Assembly: GCF_000835495.1 (NCBI RefSeq) | Contig: NW_015622542.1 | Location: forward strand, 5,478,485 to 5,542,484 | DNA from: Cladophialophora immunda | Lineage: Eukaryota; Ascomycota; Eurotiomycetes; Chaetothyriales; Herpotrichiellaceae | DNA length: 64,000 nucleotides | Direction of reading: 5' to 3' | Shown here: piece after piece, positions 34,468 to 45,663 of the stretch | How the letters are laid out: every line of letters starts with the position of its first letter | Numbering within the stretch: the stretch's first letter is position 1 | Notes under the pieces: model-generated | Databases searched by the model: none | What the model saw: the letters and a program-made list of their open reading frames with translations, nothing else | Told to the model about the DNA's origin: nothing | Translations under genes and position numbers: made by a program

Positions 34468-34997
34468 CGTGGTTGTTAAAACTGCTCTGCGATTTCGACT
34501 TTGGTCAAACAAAATGTATGTTGGAAAACCGTTAGTGAAATAGTCTATATCTGTTCGTGACCAAGAAAAGCAAACCTTTTGTCTATCGAATGAATCGCCA
34601 TAATATTCATATCCACGTTGACCAGGGGTCTCTGGGAGAATGGACAAACACTGGGCGCCGACCTCCGACGTGTTCACGCGCGTGCTCTGACACTGACGGC
34701 TACGGTGCGGTGGCGGCTCCGCGTAACGGGAACGGAAAATGATGATCAGCCAGCGCAGTCGACTGTGAAGACGGCGAGGTAGAGTATAAGAATTCAATTG
34801 AAGTATGAAATATGTGACAGATGACCGCATCTAGCATTACTCTACTGCGGGGAAGAACAATTCTGTACATTTTGCAAACAGAAGTCACAACGGATAGACA
34901 TGTTTGGCTACGAGGTGCCGGAAAGTGGCGTATAGATTCTGGAGGAATACAAATGTAAACTGTCCCTTTCAGCACATTCTGGTCATTCAATGCATGT

Positions 34998-36254
34998 TCA
35001 TACTACCACATTCTCGGGTAAACATGCGCCCCTAGACCAACCCTCAAGATTGTCTTTCACGCTTTGCATCAAATTGTCCAGCGTCACTTCGCTGTACCAT
35101 GCAGTATGTGGAGTCACTACGAGAGGCAATGTGGCGTCTTTGTCGTTAACCAGAGCCTCGACCAAGACCGAGTTTCCCGTGTAGGCAGGTTCTGCCAGAA
35201 ACACATCCGTCGCTGCACCGTAGATTTGGCGGCTTCGTAGAGCATCTAGAAGATCCGTTTCATTCACGATTCCTCCGCGGCTGACGTTGACGAGAACAGC
35301 GCGTGGATTCATCATTGCAAGCTCTGATGCTGAAATTAAGTTCACAGTGCTTGGATGCCGCGGTACGCAGACGAAGATGACGGTGCTTCTTGCCAGGACA
35401 TCTTGGAATGCACATCTCGTCGCCGCCGACTGGCTCTGCATGCCGTCGATCGGCGACCGCATTTCGTGAATGGTGTCTGTGGGCGACTTGCGATTGGAAA
35501 TGAGTGTAACCATGCCGAGGCTGGTGCAAAGTGTTGCAATATGCTTGCCTGCGAGGATTTGTCAAACCCGGAGAGTCCATAAGAAGATTCAAGCGTAGGG
35601 TGCACAGGGGTCGGGCCCAAGGAAGCACCTACCAATCGCTCCGTGCCCAACAATGCCTATTATCTCTTCTTTCAACGCCAGAGGTGGCTTCCTGGGCGGA
35701 TCTTCCAACGATTTCACGAGCGTCTTCCTTTCGACCCACTGGTCATGGACCGTCTGCTGATGCGTCAGGATAATCCGCCTCCTGGTTGCAAAGTACATGG
35801 CGAGAGCATGTTCGGCCACCGTCTCGGTGCATGCTTTGGGGCTATTGAACACCCGGATTCCGCGCTTCTTGCAGCAATCCAAGTCAACATGGTCAGTGCC
35901 AGCGGCCATTATCATGATTGCTCGGAGCTTGGGGGTGGCATCGGCTGCTAGCGTGGAGGCAGTGATCGGAAAAGTGGTGATGATAGCAACATCGGCATCA
36001 CGCAGTCGCTCATTCACAACCTCCACTGGAGATTTCGGTGTTTGATCATATCTTGTGATTTCGTATGCTCCATTGAAGCCGCCGAAGTGAGGAATTGAAC
36101 AATACTGCGTTTCCAAAGCAACAATTTTGCAGCGCGGTGCTGTGGCCCAGGCCGAGAGTGAGGAGGCCGGTCTCGATTCACTGGCCATTGAAACCGATGT
36201 GGGTGAAATGCGACGCAGGGTCACGGGCCCTCGAAGTTCATTCACCTGGAGCAT
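34998..36254 (-). CDS. D-isomer-specific 2-hydroxyacid dehydrogenase
   Basis: Two exons (36254-35633, 35548-34998) give about 390 residues; a start at 36188 (MASESRP) would give 368 and looks equally good. The Rossmann motif IIGIVGHGAIGKHIATL is completed across an 84-bp intron. Catalytic groups are in NVSRGGIVNETDLLDAL (Arg), DVFLAEPA (Glu) and VVTPHTAWYS (His). The enzyme interconverts a 2-oxo acid and a D-2-hydroxy acid with NAD(P)H. In this setting it could oxidise D-malate or reduce a 2-oxo product of ring cleavage (inference). It is divergent from the NmrA-like gene. Confidence 0.88.
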
Positions 36255-36864
36255 TACATTTCCCCCCGAGCAAACCTCCCAAGCATGCTTGTCCGGTGGC
36301 TCAGAAGGACCTGAACGCAGTCGGAGGAAGGCGCGTCACCGATGGGAGGAACTAGCATTGAGGTCGACATCGGAGCAGAGCGCAGCGTGGGTATTTTACG
36401 GCTGCGGATCTGGGTCCAGCAAGCTCTCTTCCGTGCTATGGAATATCACGTTGAGTACGTTCAGAGAATTGTGGGTGCTTTGACCGTCTGTCTCGCAATC
36501 ATCGACAAAGCCCGCCTAAGGTGGCCGAAAACTTCCAGCTTTCCAACGTAGGGTGAAGGTCGCTTTGCACAGATGCCCCTCGATTACTACGTTGTTATTT
36601 CCTATCCTCCCGGCGAGCGACCGTCCATTTCTCGAAGTCTACGACAACTATGGCACCGGCTGCGACTCTTTCTACGACGCTAAATATCATCTGCACAGTG
36701 ATTGTCTGAGTCCGAGCATCCACTCCCAGCCTCAGACTATCATACTCCCGGAAAGCGTGACCTGTTGATTCCATGGGATCCGGCGTGTCAGGCTTCTCCT
36801 TAGAGGACGGTCATCCACTTCTATGTTCCAGGTCCGGATCCCTTGTATCATCAGCTGCGGCGAG
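36255..36864. promoter_or_regulatory. Divergent promoter, hydroxyacid dehydrogenase / NmrA-like gene
   Basis: A spacer of about 610 bp between opposite start codons. Frames up to 118 codons on the plus strand here have no family support. Confidence 0.45.
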
Positions 36865-38006
36865 ATGCCTGAATGTCGGAAGCTCCTGGTTATCGGGGCT
36901 ACTGGCCTAATCGGTAGCCACATCATGCGACACATTTTGAAAAGAAAAGCCAGCTTTGACCGCATCGTCGTGTTCACCTCGCACAATACGGTCAAGACCA
37001 AGCCTGGAGAGATTGCTAAATTGGAGCAAGAAGGAGTTGAGATTGTTCTCGGGGACCTGAGCAATACGGAGGAGGTGGCGAGAGCGTTTCAAGGTATAGT
37101 GATCTGATGCGTAAATTCCATGAGAAGTGGTCGTTTCTGTCGGAGGGTGCCTAACCTTGTTGTACAGATGTTGATACAGTCATCTCGGCTGTAGGTCGAA
37201 ACATGATTGAGCACCAGATAGAATTGATTCGTATCGCTGACAAGACACCCAATATTCATCGCTTTTTCCCATCCGAATATGGCACCGACATCGAGTACAG
37301 CCCTCGGTCGGCAAGCGAAAAGCCTCACCAGAAGAAGTTGAGGGTTCGAGCTGCTTTGCGTTCGTGCAAGAATCTCGACTATACTTTTCTAGTGACGGGT
37401 CCTTACGCGAACGGAGAGCCAGGTCTCTACTTCAGTGCCAACTATGGTGCGAAACACGCCGGAAGTTTTGACGTGAAAGCGAAGACTGCTTTCTTGATAG
37501 GCGATGGGAATCTGAAGATCAGTTTTACGACCATGAATGAGTAAGTTGATAATCCTTTTCAAGACCTCGAACCAAGTCCTCAGAGTAGCCGTGTACTAAT
37601 TATTGCACTGGTGTTAATGGACAGCGTTGGCAAGTTAGTTGTATTGGCCCTTCTTCATCCGGAGGCGAGTCGAAATAAAGCTCTACGAGTGAACTCGTTC
37701 ACGGCAACGGATGCCCAGATCCTGGCAGAATTTGAGAAACAATTAGGCGGAGAGAGCTTTCGGGTCTCTTATACCGGTCTCAAAGAGTTGAAGCGCCTGG
37801 AAAATGAAGCCTGGCATACAAGCAACCCTCTTGCCACGTTGATCACCTTAAGGCGGATCTGGGCCGAGGGCGGCACGTTGTATGAGGGGCGCGACAACGC
37901 TGTGATTGAGGGAGGTGATGTTGTGGAGACTCTAGAGGATGCTGTCGCCGATGCAGTAATGGCCCAAATGCAACGAGAACAAGACATGAAGAGAAAGTTG
38001 GTATAA
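36865..38006 (+). CDS. NmrA-like / isoflavone reductase-family NAD(P)-binding protein
   Basis: Three exons (36865-37093, 37168-37540, 37625-38006) give about 327 residues. I start at [20 protein letters not shown] (36865); the ATG 42 bases upstream adds residues without similarity. The GATGLIG loop binds NAD(P). Later segments are [52 protein letters not shown] and [22 protein letters not shown], all typical of the family. Members reduce aromatic or isoflavone-type substrates, or act as redox-sensing regulators without catalysis. Catalytic or regulatory cannot be decided from sequence alone. Confidence 0.82.
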
Positions 38007-38794
38007 CTGATACCATATTTCTTTAGAGGAGGGGAGGGACTTTTGTGGTCAACACAGTACAGACAGACCCGCCTGGTTCCTAGGCTGATAATTCTCTACG
38101 CCAGAGAAAAATGCCCTCGTCGCTGTCATATCAGGCCTCAAGCTGGTAGTCATCAAGTCACTAATGGTGGAGTCGAAATGAGGGCCTCTATCACGACATG
38201 GTGTCGGATATATATCCTGAACAATTGCAAGACCACACGAAGGCGCCTGTCACCGGTAGATAATTATTTATGTGTCGCCTGGATAAGTACTGCGTATAAT
38301 GGAGTCTATCTACACTGCATAGAGCGTCTACGCGTTGCCTCAGTATCTTGTGCATTTTGTAGCCCAAGTGCTTTCGTGTGATAAGACGCATCGATCGAGA
38401 AACCGCTGCGTGCATCCCACGATGGCAAACTAAGTGGAGCGTATCAGCCCCGTCTTGGATCCTTGGGGGCGCGCGTTGACGCGACCCTCCGCCTCGCCGT
38501 GGGCTCTTACTGTCGTTCTCCAGGTTTCGTCCTGCATGGGAAGACCCACAAAAGATATCCAACCGATCTATAGATTCGGACAGGGGCGAGTACCCGAGCG
38601 GGGCGGAGCTGTTTGATAAGCTGCCATGTGGCGGCCAAGCGAATCAGAAACCCTCCGTTTACAATATCTCAGCGGAGGCGGACCGCGAATGCTCCCAGGA
38701 CCGGGCTGATGAGAGGTGAATATAAGTTACTGATCATGAAGCCGGTCGGCTCTGATGCTGATGCTTCGCCTTTGTTGTATTCACAACTCAATCC
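38007..38794. other. Intergenic DNA, no gene seen
   Basis: A 788-bp spacer between two plus-strand genes. The 3' part is the likely promoter of the MFS carrier. Confidence 0.45.
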
Positions 38795-40712
38795 ATGGGC
38801 GGCTCCAAATCAAGCAAACTGAATGTCACCATGACAGCTCCTGAAGAAGTAATTGAAAGTATCCCAGGCACCGTACACCTGGTTGATCTCCAGCATACCC
38901 TTCACTTCCGACATGCCAAGGGGGACACGAGTGATATCGTACTGGTGCCCGCGCCATCCGACGACCCGGAAGACCCATTGAACTGGACGCCTCGACGAAA
39001 GTTACTCTCAATAATATGCATTTGCGCGTATGCCAGAGTCTCATGGCGTGGAGGAGATCAGAGTGGAAGGCTAACACCGTATACAGATATACATTCTTCA
39101 CCTCACTAGCCTCGTCCACTATATTCTCCGTCCTGGTCCCATTGGCCACACAAACAGGAGTCTCAATCAGCACGCTTGTCGAAGGAACCGGCTACATGTT
39201 TCTTTTCTTCGCCTGGGGCTTGTTAGTCTGGCAACCGGCTTCGTTCAGGTTTGGTCGACGGATCGTTTGCCTTATATCCTGCTTGGGTACTATCGTATGT
39301 GGTATCCCCCCCTCGATCCATGCCGACGGTTGCTTACGTTCTATAGGGTACTAGCATCTGGTCGTACGTTGTTTCAGCGTCTATACGAGAGTCGTCTCGC
39401 TGATTTTTATAGCGTGCATATCTCAACCAACGGTCAGTGGATCGCCAGATGCATCGTGACAGGCTTTTTCCAGGCCCCTATAGAGGCTCTTCCAGAGACA
39501 GTCATCAATGACGTGGTACGCAACCTGATGCGAGCATCGGGCGCTCTCAGATCGATGCTGATCATATGACAGTTTTTCACCCACGAACGGGGGTTCTATA
39601 TGGGTCTTTATGTGCTCTCCGTGATCGGAGCCAATTCCTTCACACCCGTGATCAGCGGGTTCATCGCTGAATATCAAGGCTGGCAATGGGTGTTCTACTG
39701 GCCTGCTATCTTTTTCGGCTTTCTCATGGTCTTCCTCTTTCTGCTCCTGGAAGAGACCAGCTACATTCGAAAAACACCTGGTACCAGCACAGAGTCCCTG
39801 CCGAGGAGTTCGGACCCGGCCGTGGTGAGTGATTCCGAGAAGAACCCAGCTGCACACTCCGTTACCGCATCAGAGTCTGGCGAGGTGCACCATGTCCGGA
39901 AGACCTATTGGCAGAAGCTGAGTATCTTCCACTACTACCCGGGTCAATCCATTTGGGAGCACGATATCCGAAGCTTGAAGTATCTTTCATGGCCGGTCAT
40001 CTTCTATGCCGGCTTTTCATACGGCTCGTATCTGATCTGGTACAACGTCTTCAACAACACTGCATCACTAGTGCTGAGCGCGCCGCCCTACAACTTCAGC
40101 TCGTCAATGGTGGGATTATCGTTTCTTGCGGCTGCTTTGGGCTCGATCGTGGGATGCGTATTCTCGGGTCCCTTCAGCGACTGGTTGACTCTGAAGCTCG
40201 CCCGTCGCAACAATGGTATTATGGAAGCTGAACAACGCCTGTTGCCGTTTGCGATCTGCGTTCTCCTAGTTCCCGGGTGCTTGATCCTCTGGGGTGTGGG
40301 AGCTGCGCACGAGATTCATTGGTTCGGCCTTCTGGTATCCAACTTCTTCTTGACTGTGACTCTGGTCTTCGGCGGCACACTGAGTATCAACTACATGGTG
40401 GACTCGTACCATGAAATCATGGGTGATGCAATCGTGAGCATCATTTTAGTCCGCAACACCATGTACTTCGCCGTTAGTTACGGGTGGGTGCCTTTCCTTC
40501 CTCCTTGGCGATGACACTGCTGATCGTTCTTTAGTCTCACTCCTTGGTTGGACATGGGTTACCAGAACTGCTTCATCTCGGCAGCCTTCATTGGCATGGT
40601 TGCCTGCTCTGTGTTCATCATCATGATCTTCTTCGGCAAGAAGTTCCGTACACAAAGCGCCGACAAGTACTGGAAGATTGTTCGCTCCGACCGAGCAAAA
40701 ATTGGGGCCTAA
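38795..40712 (+). CDS. MFS transporter, DHA1 (HOL1-like) family
   Basis: Six exons (38795-39027, 39087-39294, 39347-39363, 39413-39515, 39573-40483, 40535-40712) give about 549 residues. One exon is only 17 nt (GTSIWS). The soluble N-terminus ends in DPEDPLNWTPRRKLL, the usual sequence before the first membrane helix in fungal DHA1 carriers. Then come about 12 hydrophobic segments, with LPETVINDVFFTHERGFYMGLYV at the loop 4/5 region and a long charged central loop. The ATG at 38831 is an alternative start. Such carriers sit in the plasma membrane and exchange small organic molecules or drugs for protons. Import of an aromatic substrate or export of a toxic intermediate is plausible. Confidence 0.85.
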
Positions 40713-41367
40713 TTGGAGACTGGGGGTTTGGCAGGAATTGAGGAAATGTTTCCATTGCGGGAATGATCACGACGCGTTCTTTTGAGGTATCTTTGACTTG
40801 GACGCAACGAACCAATTGGCACCCCATAGACTGAGCCTGCTGGTTGGTTGGGTGTGTTTATGCGAATTCGAACATTCGAGATTACTGTCATTTTAGGGTG
40901 TACCGAATTTCCAAGTTTGTAGCTTAGGCGTTGCTTAGTTGATGTTGGTGAGAATTCAATGTCAATTTGACAGAGAGGAAGAGGTATTAGTTGAATATTA
41001 GGCCTCTGTCTATAGTGAGCAAGGCACACAGCCCAGATTCCAGTAAGGGTTTTATAATGGGGGGAAGCAGCTTGTAGGAAAGGTAAAGTTCTCAAACCTG
41101 ATACTGTCTCACCAATAATTTCGTCCTCCAAACTGCCTCAATAGCATCCAAAGGCTCCTAGATAGTCAGAGATGATGATTTGCGGCGAATCCTCCATCGA
41201 AAAACTTCCTCCTGTGACGAGGCCATTAGAACTGAACTATTATGGAAGAGATTCGGTGTGAAACTCATGTTTGTTGCTCCGACTATGAGGGTAATGGCAA
41301 TATGTTCTATGACTAGCTTAACACGGATTTTGGCTAACACCTTGCCGACCAACCTCATCCCTTTTGG
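40713..41367. other. Convergent intergenic DNA, no gene seen
   Basis: A 655-bp spacer between the 3' ends of the MFS carrier and the second P450. Contains only short frames. Confidence 0.5.
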
Positions 41368-43014
41368 TCAGTTGTCTCGTCTCTTGAAATCGATATAGCA
41401 AGCATGCTCTACAATCTTCTGGTAGGTTTCATCGTAATGCAGCTCAAACCGACTTGTGATCCCTGGCGTTATGCCCGCGAAATGATCAGGGATACTGGTC
41501 CTGTATTCTCTGTAAATGGCGGCCACCAGAACCTTCATTTCCGCCAATGCGAGGTGCATTCCGATGCACATTCTCGAGCCGCTCGAAAAGGGCCAATAAT
41601 TCCTTTTCCTGCCCGCGAACTCCTCTTCGCTTACCTTTCCACTGTCGGTGCCGTTGAGCCAGCGGTCCGGATCAAACTTCTGCGGGTCGGGAAAAATGTC
41701 TGCTCGACGATGGAGGTAGTAAGGCCCGACGCCCACGATGGTGTTGGCGGGTATCTGGTATTCATCAATCACAGTATCGGTCCTACTCGATCGTGGCTCT
41801 GAGGCAGGAAGTGGTGCGTACATTCTCAGAGTCTCCTTAATGACCGCATCGAGGAAAGGGAGCTTGTCTGTAGCCTCGACGGTGGGAATCCCGTAGGCGT
41901 TGATGGATTCCGCCGATAGAGAGGAGACTTCTTGAGTTAACCGCTCTTGGTAGACTCTATTTTTGGGTTGTGATAGAGCCCAAATCAGAAACATGGTGCT
42001 GTCGCTCGTTGTGTCAACTCCAGCCAGAAATTCGTCCGCACATTCGGACGCGATGTCCATGTCGGTAAGTCCACCGCTTCCTTTGTAAGTCTGATGGTTC
42101 TTCCAAAGGAGACCGAGGATCGTATCTGACGTATGGGAAGCCGACTTCTCCTCGTTTGATGCAGTGTCGAATTTCTTCCAACTCCTTAAGCAATGCGCCC
42201 GTACTCCGGAATAAGTCGCCGGCTTTTGCATCGGGAGAAAGGGTCTTAAAAGCTCCTCCTGGATGCCCGACCGAGTGTATAACCACGAAGTAAAGTTGGG
42301 AAAATGCATGAACCACCAGATCAACTTCCGACGGGCAGGGTCGAAGATGTCGTCTAACAATGCCCGGTGTTCGGGGTTGCCCACTAAGCAGCTGGTGCCT
42401 CCGAACTCCGGACCAAAGATGAAGTTGCTGATAGTGTCAATGGAGTAATAGTGAAGCGTGGTGAATGTTTCAATCGAGTTCCCGCGATTGCTTTCCACCT
42501 CTATCTGCCGAAGGTAGTCCCTAGCGTTCCTCTCAATCATAGCAGCTGTGTCGCCCTTCATGATTCTTCCTTTAGAATAGGGGTGTGAAAGGAGCTTGCG
42601 GCGTTCGGCGTGAGGCTTTACGCCTTTCATGCTGAACAAGTTGGCCGACCCCCAGACGTCAAAGATTCCGTAGTAGAACGTCGGCTTCTCGAAAGCGGAG
42701 CCCGCGCCATAGATCGATCGTACCGCTGATATGCTGTTGAAAGAAACCTCGCGAGGCCCAACCCGGACGGTGGGGCCATATTTCTCATGCAACTTGTTGA
42801 TTGTCGGTGTCCGTTTGCCTCTCCAGTCTTCGAACGCGAGTCTGACTGGAGTCAGAGCCCATAGCTTGGGGCCTGGAATTTTGGCCAGAGGTGAGAAAAC
42901 AAGCTTTTCCAGGATCACCTTGTAAAAGACGAAGGCCAAAAGTAAGACTATACCGATGGCAGTAGATAGAGACATGTCGACGCCGATGGGATGGAAGTGC
43001 CCAACGTACATCAT
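41368..43014 (-). CDS. Cytochrome P450 monooxygenase (second)
   Basis: Single-exon frame of 548 residues; a start at the Met 13 codons later (42975) is also good. The N-terminal helix (TAIGIVLLLAFVFYKVIL) anchors it in the ER, followed by PLAKIPGPKLW. Other motifs are FLAGVDTTSDSTMFLIWAL (I-helix), KETLRMYAPLPASEPR (ExxR), FDPDRWL and the heme loop WPFSSGSRMCIGMHLALAEMK. All essential residues are present. The lack of introns contrasts with the P450 at 10198. A hydroxylation or demethylation step on an aromatic or terpenoid substrate is possible; the clade is not certain. Confidence 0.9.
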   Translation of the reverse strand: MMYVGHFHPIGVDMSLSTAIGIVLLLAFVFYKVILEKLVFSPLAKIPGPKLWALTPVRLAFEDWRGKRTPTINKLHEKYGPTVRVGPREVSFNSISAVRSIYGAGSAFEKPTFYYGIFDVWGSANLFSMKGVKPHAERRKLLSHPYSKGRIMKGDTAAMIERNARDYLRQIEVESNRGNSIETFTTLHYYSIDTISNFIFGPEFGGTSCLVGNPEHRALLDDIFDPARRKLIWWFMHFPNFTSWLYTRSGIQEELLRPFLPMQKPATYSGVRAHCLRSWKKFDTASNEEKSASHTSDTILGLLWKNHQTYKGSGGLTDMDIASECADEFLAGVDTTSDSTMFLIWALSQPKNRVYQERLTQEVSSLSAESINAYGIPTVEATDKLPFLDAVIKETLRMYAPLPASEPRSSRTDTVIDEYQIPANTIVGVGPYYLHRRADIFPDPQKFDPDRWLNGTDSGKVSEEEFAGRKRNYWPFSSGSRMCIGMHLALAEMKVLVAAIYREYRTSIPDHFAGITPGITSRFELHYDETYQKIVEHACYIDFKRRDN

Positions 43015-43657
43015 ATTGTAAATCTTGATGACGGCTGTTCTGTTTTAATCTAATTTGAGATGATCGTTATTCGTCCTCTTGGATCCGGATTGGTGGGTGT
43101 TGTCCATCCTCTCGGACCAGATACGCAGGCCGTACGACATTCTTAGCGGTCGCGAACGGAGCGAAAGTCTATCGGAGACGGGCGCCACCTCAGCTCCCAT
43201 CGACATGTGCCAGACGCAGCACCAGCTCCTCTGCTGAAGGCCGGTCCCTTATGCTTCCATTGGTTCAATAGCATGTAGAGTCGATATGTTGGCTTAGTAG
43301 GAGTTAGTCTTACACGATACGCACCCTGTGTGAAGTTACTGGCTTCGACTATACGGCAGACTTTATGGGAAGAATGAACCACCGAGTTCAACGATCAACG
43401 AAGTGAACGCTGTCCACAGTTACTTTCTGCATGTTGCCTGAGGCTAGAAAGAAGCCCGTACGGAGGCCGAGACTTATGCATTGCTTTACGACACGAGCAC
43501 GTCGGAAAGTTGGGGATCGAAGTGATTATTCCCTGGTAGACATCTCTAGCCAATGGAGATAGATGGTTCTTGCGTGCATGAATCAAAAAAATACACATGG
43601 AGCCTCCTTTCTCAAGGCTCAGGCTTTCCCTTAACATGCCGTGATATGTTCACATAT
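43015..43657. other. Intergenic DNA upstream of the P450
   Basis: A 643-bp spacer between the 3' end of the LigB-type gene and the P450 start; it should carry the P450 promoter. No gene seen. Confidence 0.5.
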
Positions 43658-44686
43658 TCAGTTCAATTTGATGCTGACCTGAAAGTCCTGATAAACCATA
43701 CCGCATATCCACTCGACAACGGGCTCGTACAGAAGCATCTTGCTCTTTGCCCCCCGCATCGCCCCGAGCATCGCGACCCAATTGAGGATTTCGTGGCCTC
43801 CATGTCCAGCTTCCTCCTCCACCTCATGATACGTCAGTTTCTTCACGTACTCAACATCTCCTGCCGAGTATTTTGCCATGAAAGCCTTGTCCCAGTCCCA
43901 ATTAACCAGGGGATGGGCGGAATTGAGAGGGTATTCATTTTTCTTAGCCATTTCGACTTCGTAATCGTCAAAGTCGACAAAGAGCCGTGGATCCTGTTTT
44001 AGGTACTCTTTGCCCTCTGTCTGATAACGCTTCATTCGTTGAAGAAATGGATCGCTTGGTGGGTCGCCACCTTGGATCGGATTCCAGTACGGGGGCCAAT
44101 GCGAGAGACCACCAGTGGTCAAAAAGGCGACCTTGATGTCGTCTGGAAGGGCCGTCTCCACCCCGTGACGAACGGCTTCACCAAGGGTGTATGCGCGTTT
44201 ATAAGAGATCAATGGGGGAGTGAAGACGTTGATGAAGATGGGGATGACGGCCACGTGGGCCAGAGATTGTTCGACGCCCATCAACTTCCACGGCATCAAC
44301 ATGTTATTGCCAAACTCGCATGACCCTGCGCGGGCCACGTCGTAGCCTTGTTCCATGAGGCTCTCGAGCAGCTTTTCCGCCAGCTCTGGGGCGCCGGGAA
44401 AAGTGGTCTTCTTTTGAATGCGAAGTGTTTCCATCCACTGGTCCGCAGGCCCGATATGCGACTCTGCCATGCCCATCGTCACCGTAGGACAGAGCTTGCG
44501 GAAGAAGTTCTCGAAATGGTCGTCGAGGAAAGCAACAATGACATCGGGCTGTGACTCTTCCAGAGTCATGCCGAGAGCACGCGTTGCCTTCTCTGTGCGT
44601 TCTCTGACTTCTGGATTTGCGGTCTCTGGAAAGGCCAACGCACCCGGCGCATGGGAGAGACCAACAGCAGCGACGACTTTCCCCAT
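43658..44686 (-). CDS. LigB-type class III extradiol ring-cleavage dioxygenase
   Basis: Single exon, 342 residues. It shows the LigB fold: VGLSHAPG near the N-terminus (iron-binding His), VIVAFLDDHFENFF (second metal-site region), a central GYDVARAGSCEFGNNMLMPW, VAVIPIFINVFTPPL and FLTTGGLSHWP (active-site His). The enzyme opens a catechol-type ring (protocatechuate, gallate or a relative) next to the two hydroxyls using Fe(II) and O2. In bacteria the pair is LigA+LigB; here only the B-type subunit is seen. No LigJ- or LigI-type hydratase or hydrolase is in the window. The likely substrate supplier is the FAD hydroxylase at the right end (inference). Confidence 0.85.
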   Translation of the reverse strand: MGKVVAAVGLSHAPGALAFPETANPEVRERTEKATRALGMTLEESQPDVIVAFLDDHFENFFRKLCPTVTMGMAESHIGPADQWMETLRIQKKTTFPGAPELAEKLLESLMEQGYDVARAGSCEFGNNMLMPWKLMGVEQSLAHVAVIPIFINVFTPPLISYKRAYTLGEAVRHGVETALPDDIKVAFLTTGGLSHWPPYWNPIQGGDPPSDPFLQRMKRYQTEGKEYLKQDPRLFVDFDDYEVEMAKKNEYPLNSAHPLVNWDWDKAFMAKYSAGDVEYVKKLTYHEVEEEAGHGGHEILNWVAMLGAMRGAKSKMLLYEPVVEWICGMVYQDFQVSIKLN

Positions 44687-45663
44687 TGTTGCGATGGCCG
44701 GTTAGATTCGACAACAGCGAGAACTCACAGAGGACGGATTGCCGTGATGAAATACTTCACTCTCAGTCTCTTCGAGCGTGGAAGATCACCTTTTTTCATC
44801 GCCTTGTCTTTCCTGCAAATGCCCCCAAGACCTTCTGGACCCTTTTGTGGCACGGGGGAGCGCGCAGTCTTCCAGGAGCCAGCGGAGGGGTCCGTACCTA
44901 GAGTGGGGCTCTCCAAGTCTGAGGGACAGTATCACAGCACATCGGGCCCGGTAAGCTAAATTGCGTATGTACTGTAGCAGTGCCATACGATTGGAGCAAC
45001 AGGGTCGCACCACTAGGATCCCCATCATTCTGTGAATTGAGCTTTAATGGTAACATATTTATGCGAGATCTGCCTGTGGACGCTGGTCGTGACATAGAAT
45101 CGTGCGGGAGGCAGACGAAGCGGAGTTTGTAAGGCTTCCGTGTGTCCAGCTGTTTGGAGTGCGGTTAGCTCCTGGCGTCGCTGTTAGGAGTCTCAATGAT
45201 AGGCAGCGTTGGTCTAGAAGAGAGTGCTCTGTACCTATCAGTCAGCAGTTGATTACGATTGGCCGAATCAAAATCTGCTTGTCCAAAAAAGGCATAGTAT
45301 TATACCCACTAAGTGGAGACCTCGATTCCCAGCCAAGAAAGATAAGGCCGGCAGACTGAGAGTCCAACGTTCTCCGTATGGTACCTATGTACTCACCGTC
45401 GGGTGGATTCTTGCGACGGGTCAAAGAAGGGCCATCTTTTGGACGAAACTCTGGACGGGCCCACGCACGACCGTGGCTATCTCGCTCGATGTCTGCCGCG
45501 CGCACACAGTCCACCCATATTAATCGGGTCGCCCTGACAAAACAGTGCTTGCTGGAGCTTCGACTCCGAACCGCGTTCAACGCCGGGGGCTAACAGAACC
45601 CCAGGTTCTGCGCTGGAGGCCGTCGACACGCGCCTCATGCGCATCCCTTGATCGCTCTTTGTC
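44687..45663. promoter_or_regulatory. Divergent region, LigB-type dioxygenase / regulator 2
   Basis: 977 bp between opposite start codons. GC-rich with many CGG triplets, as expected for targets of zinc-cluster proteins, but no defined repeat can be assigned by eye. No supported reading frame. Confidence 0.45.
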
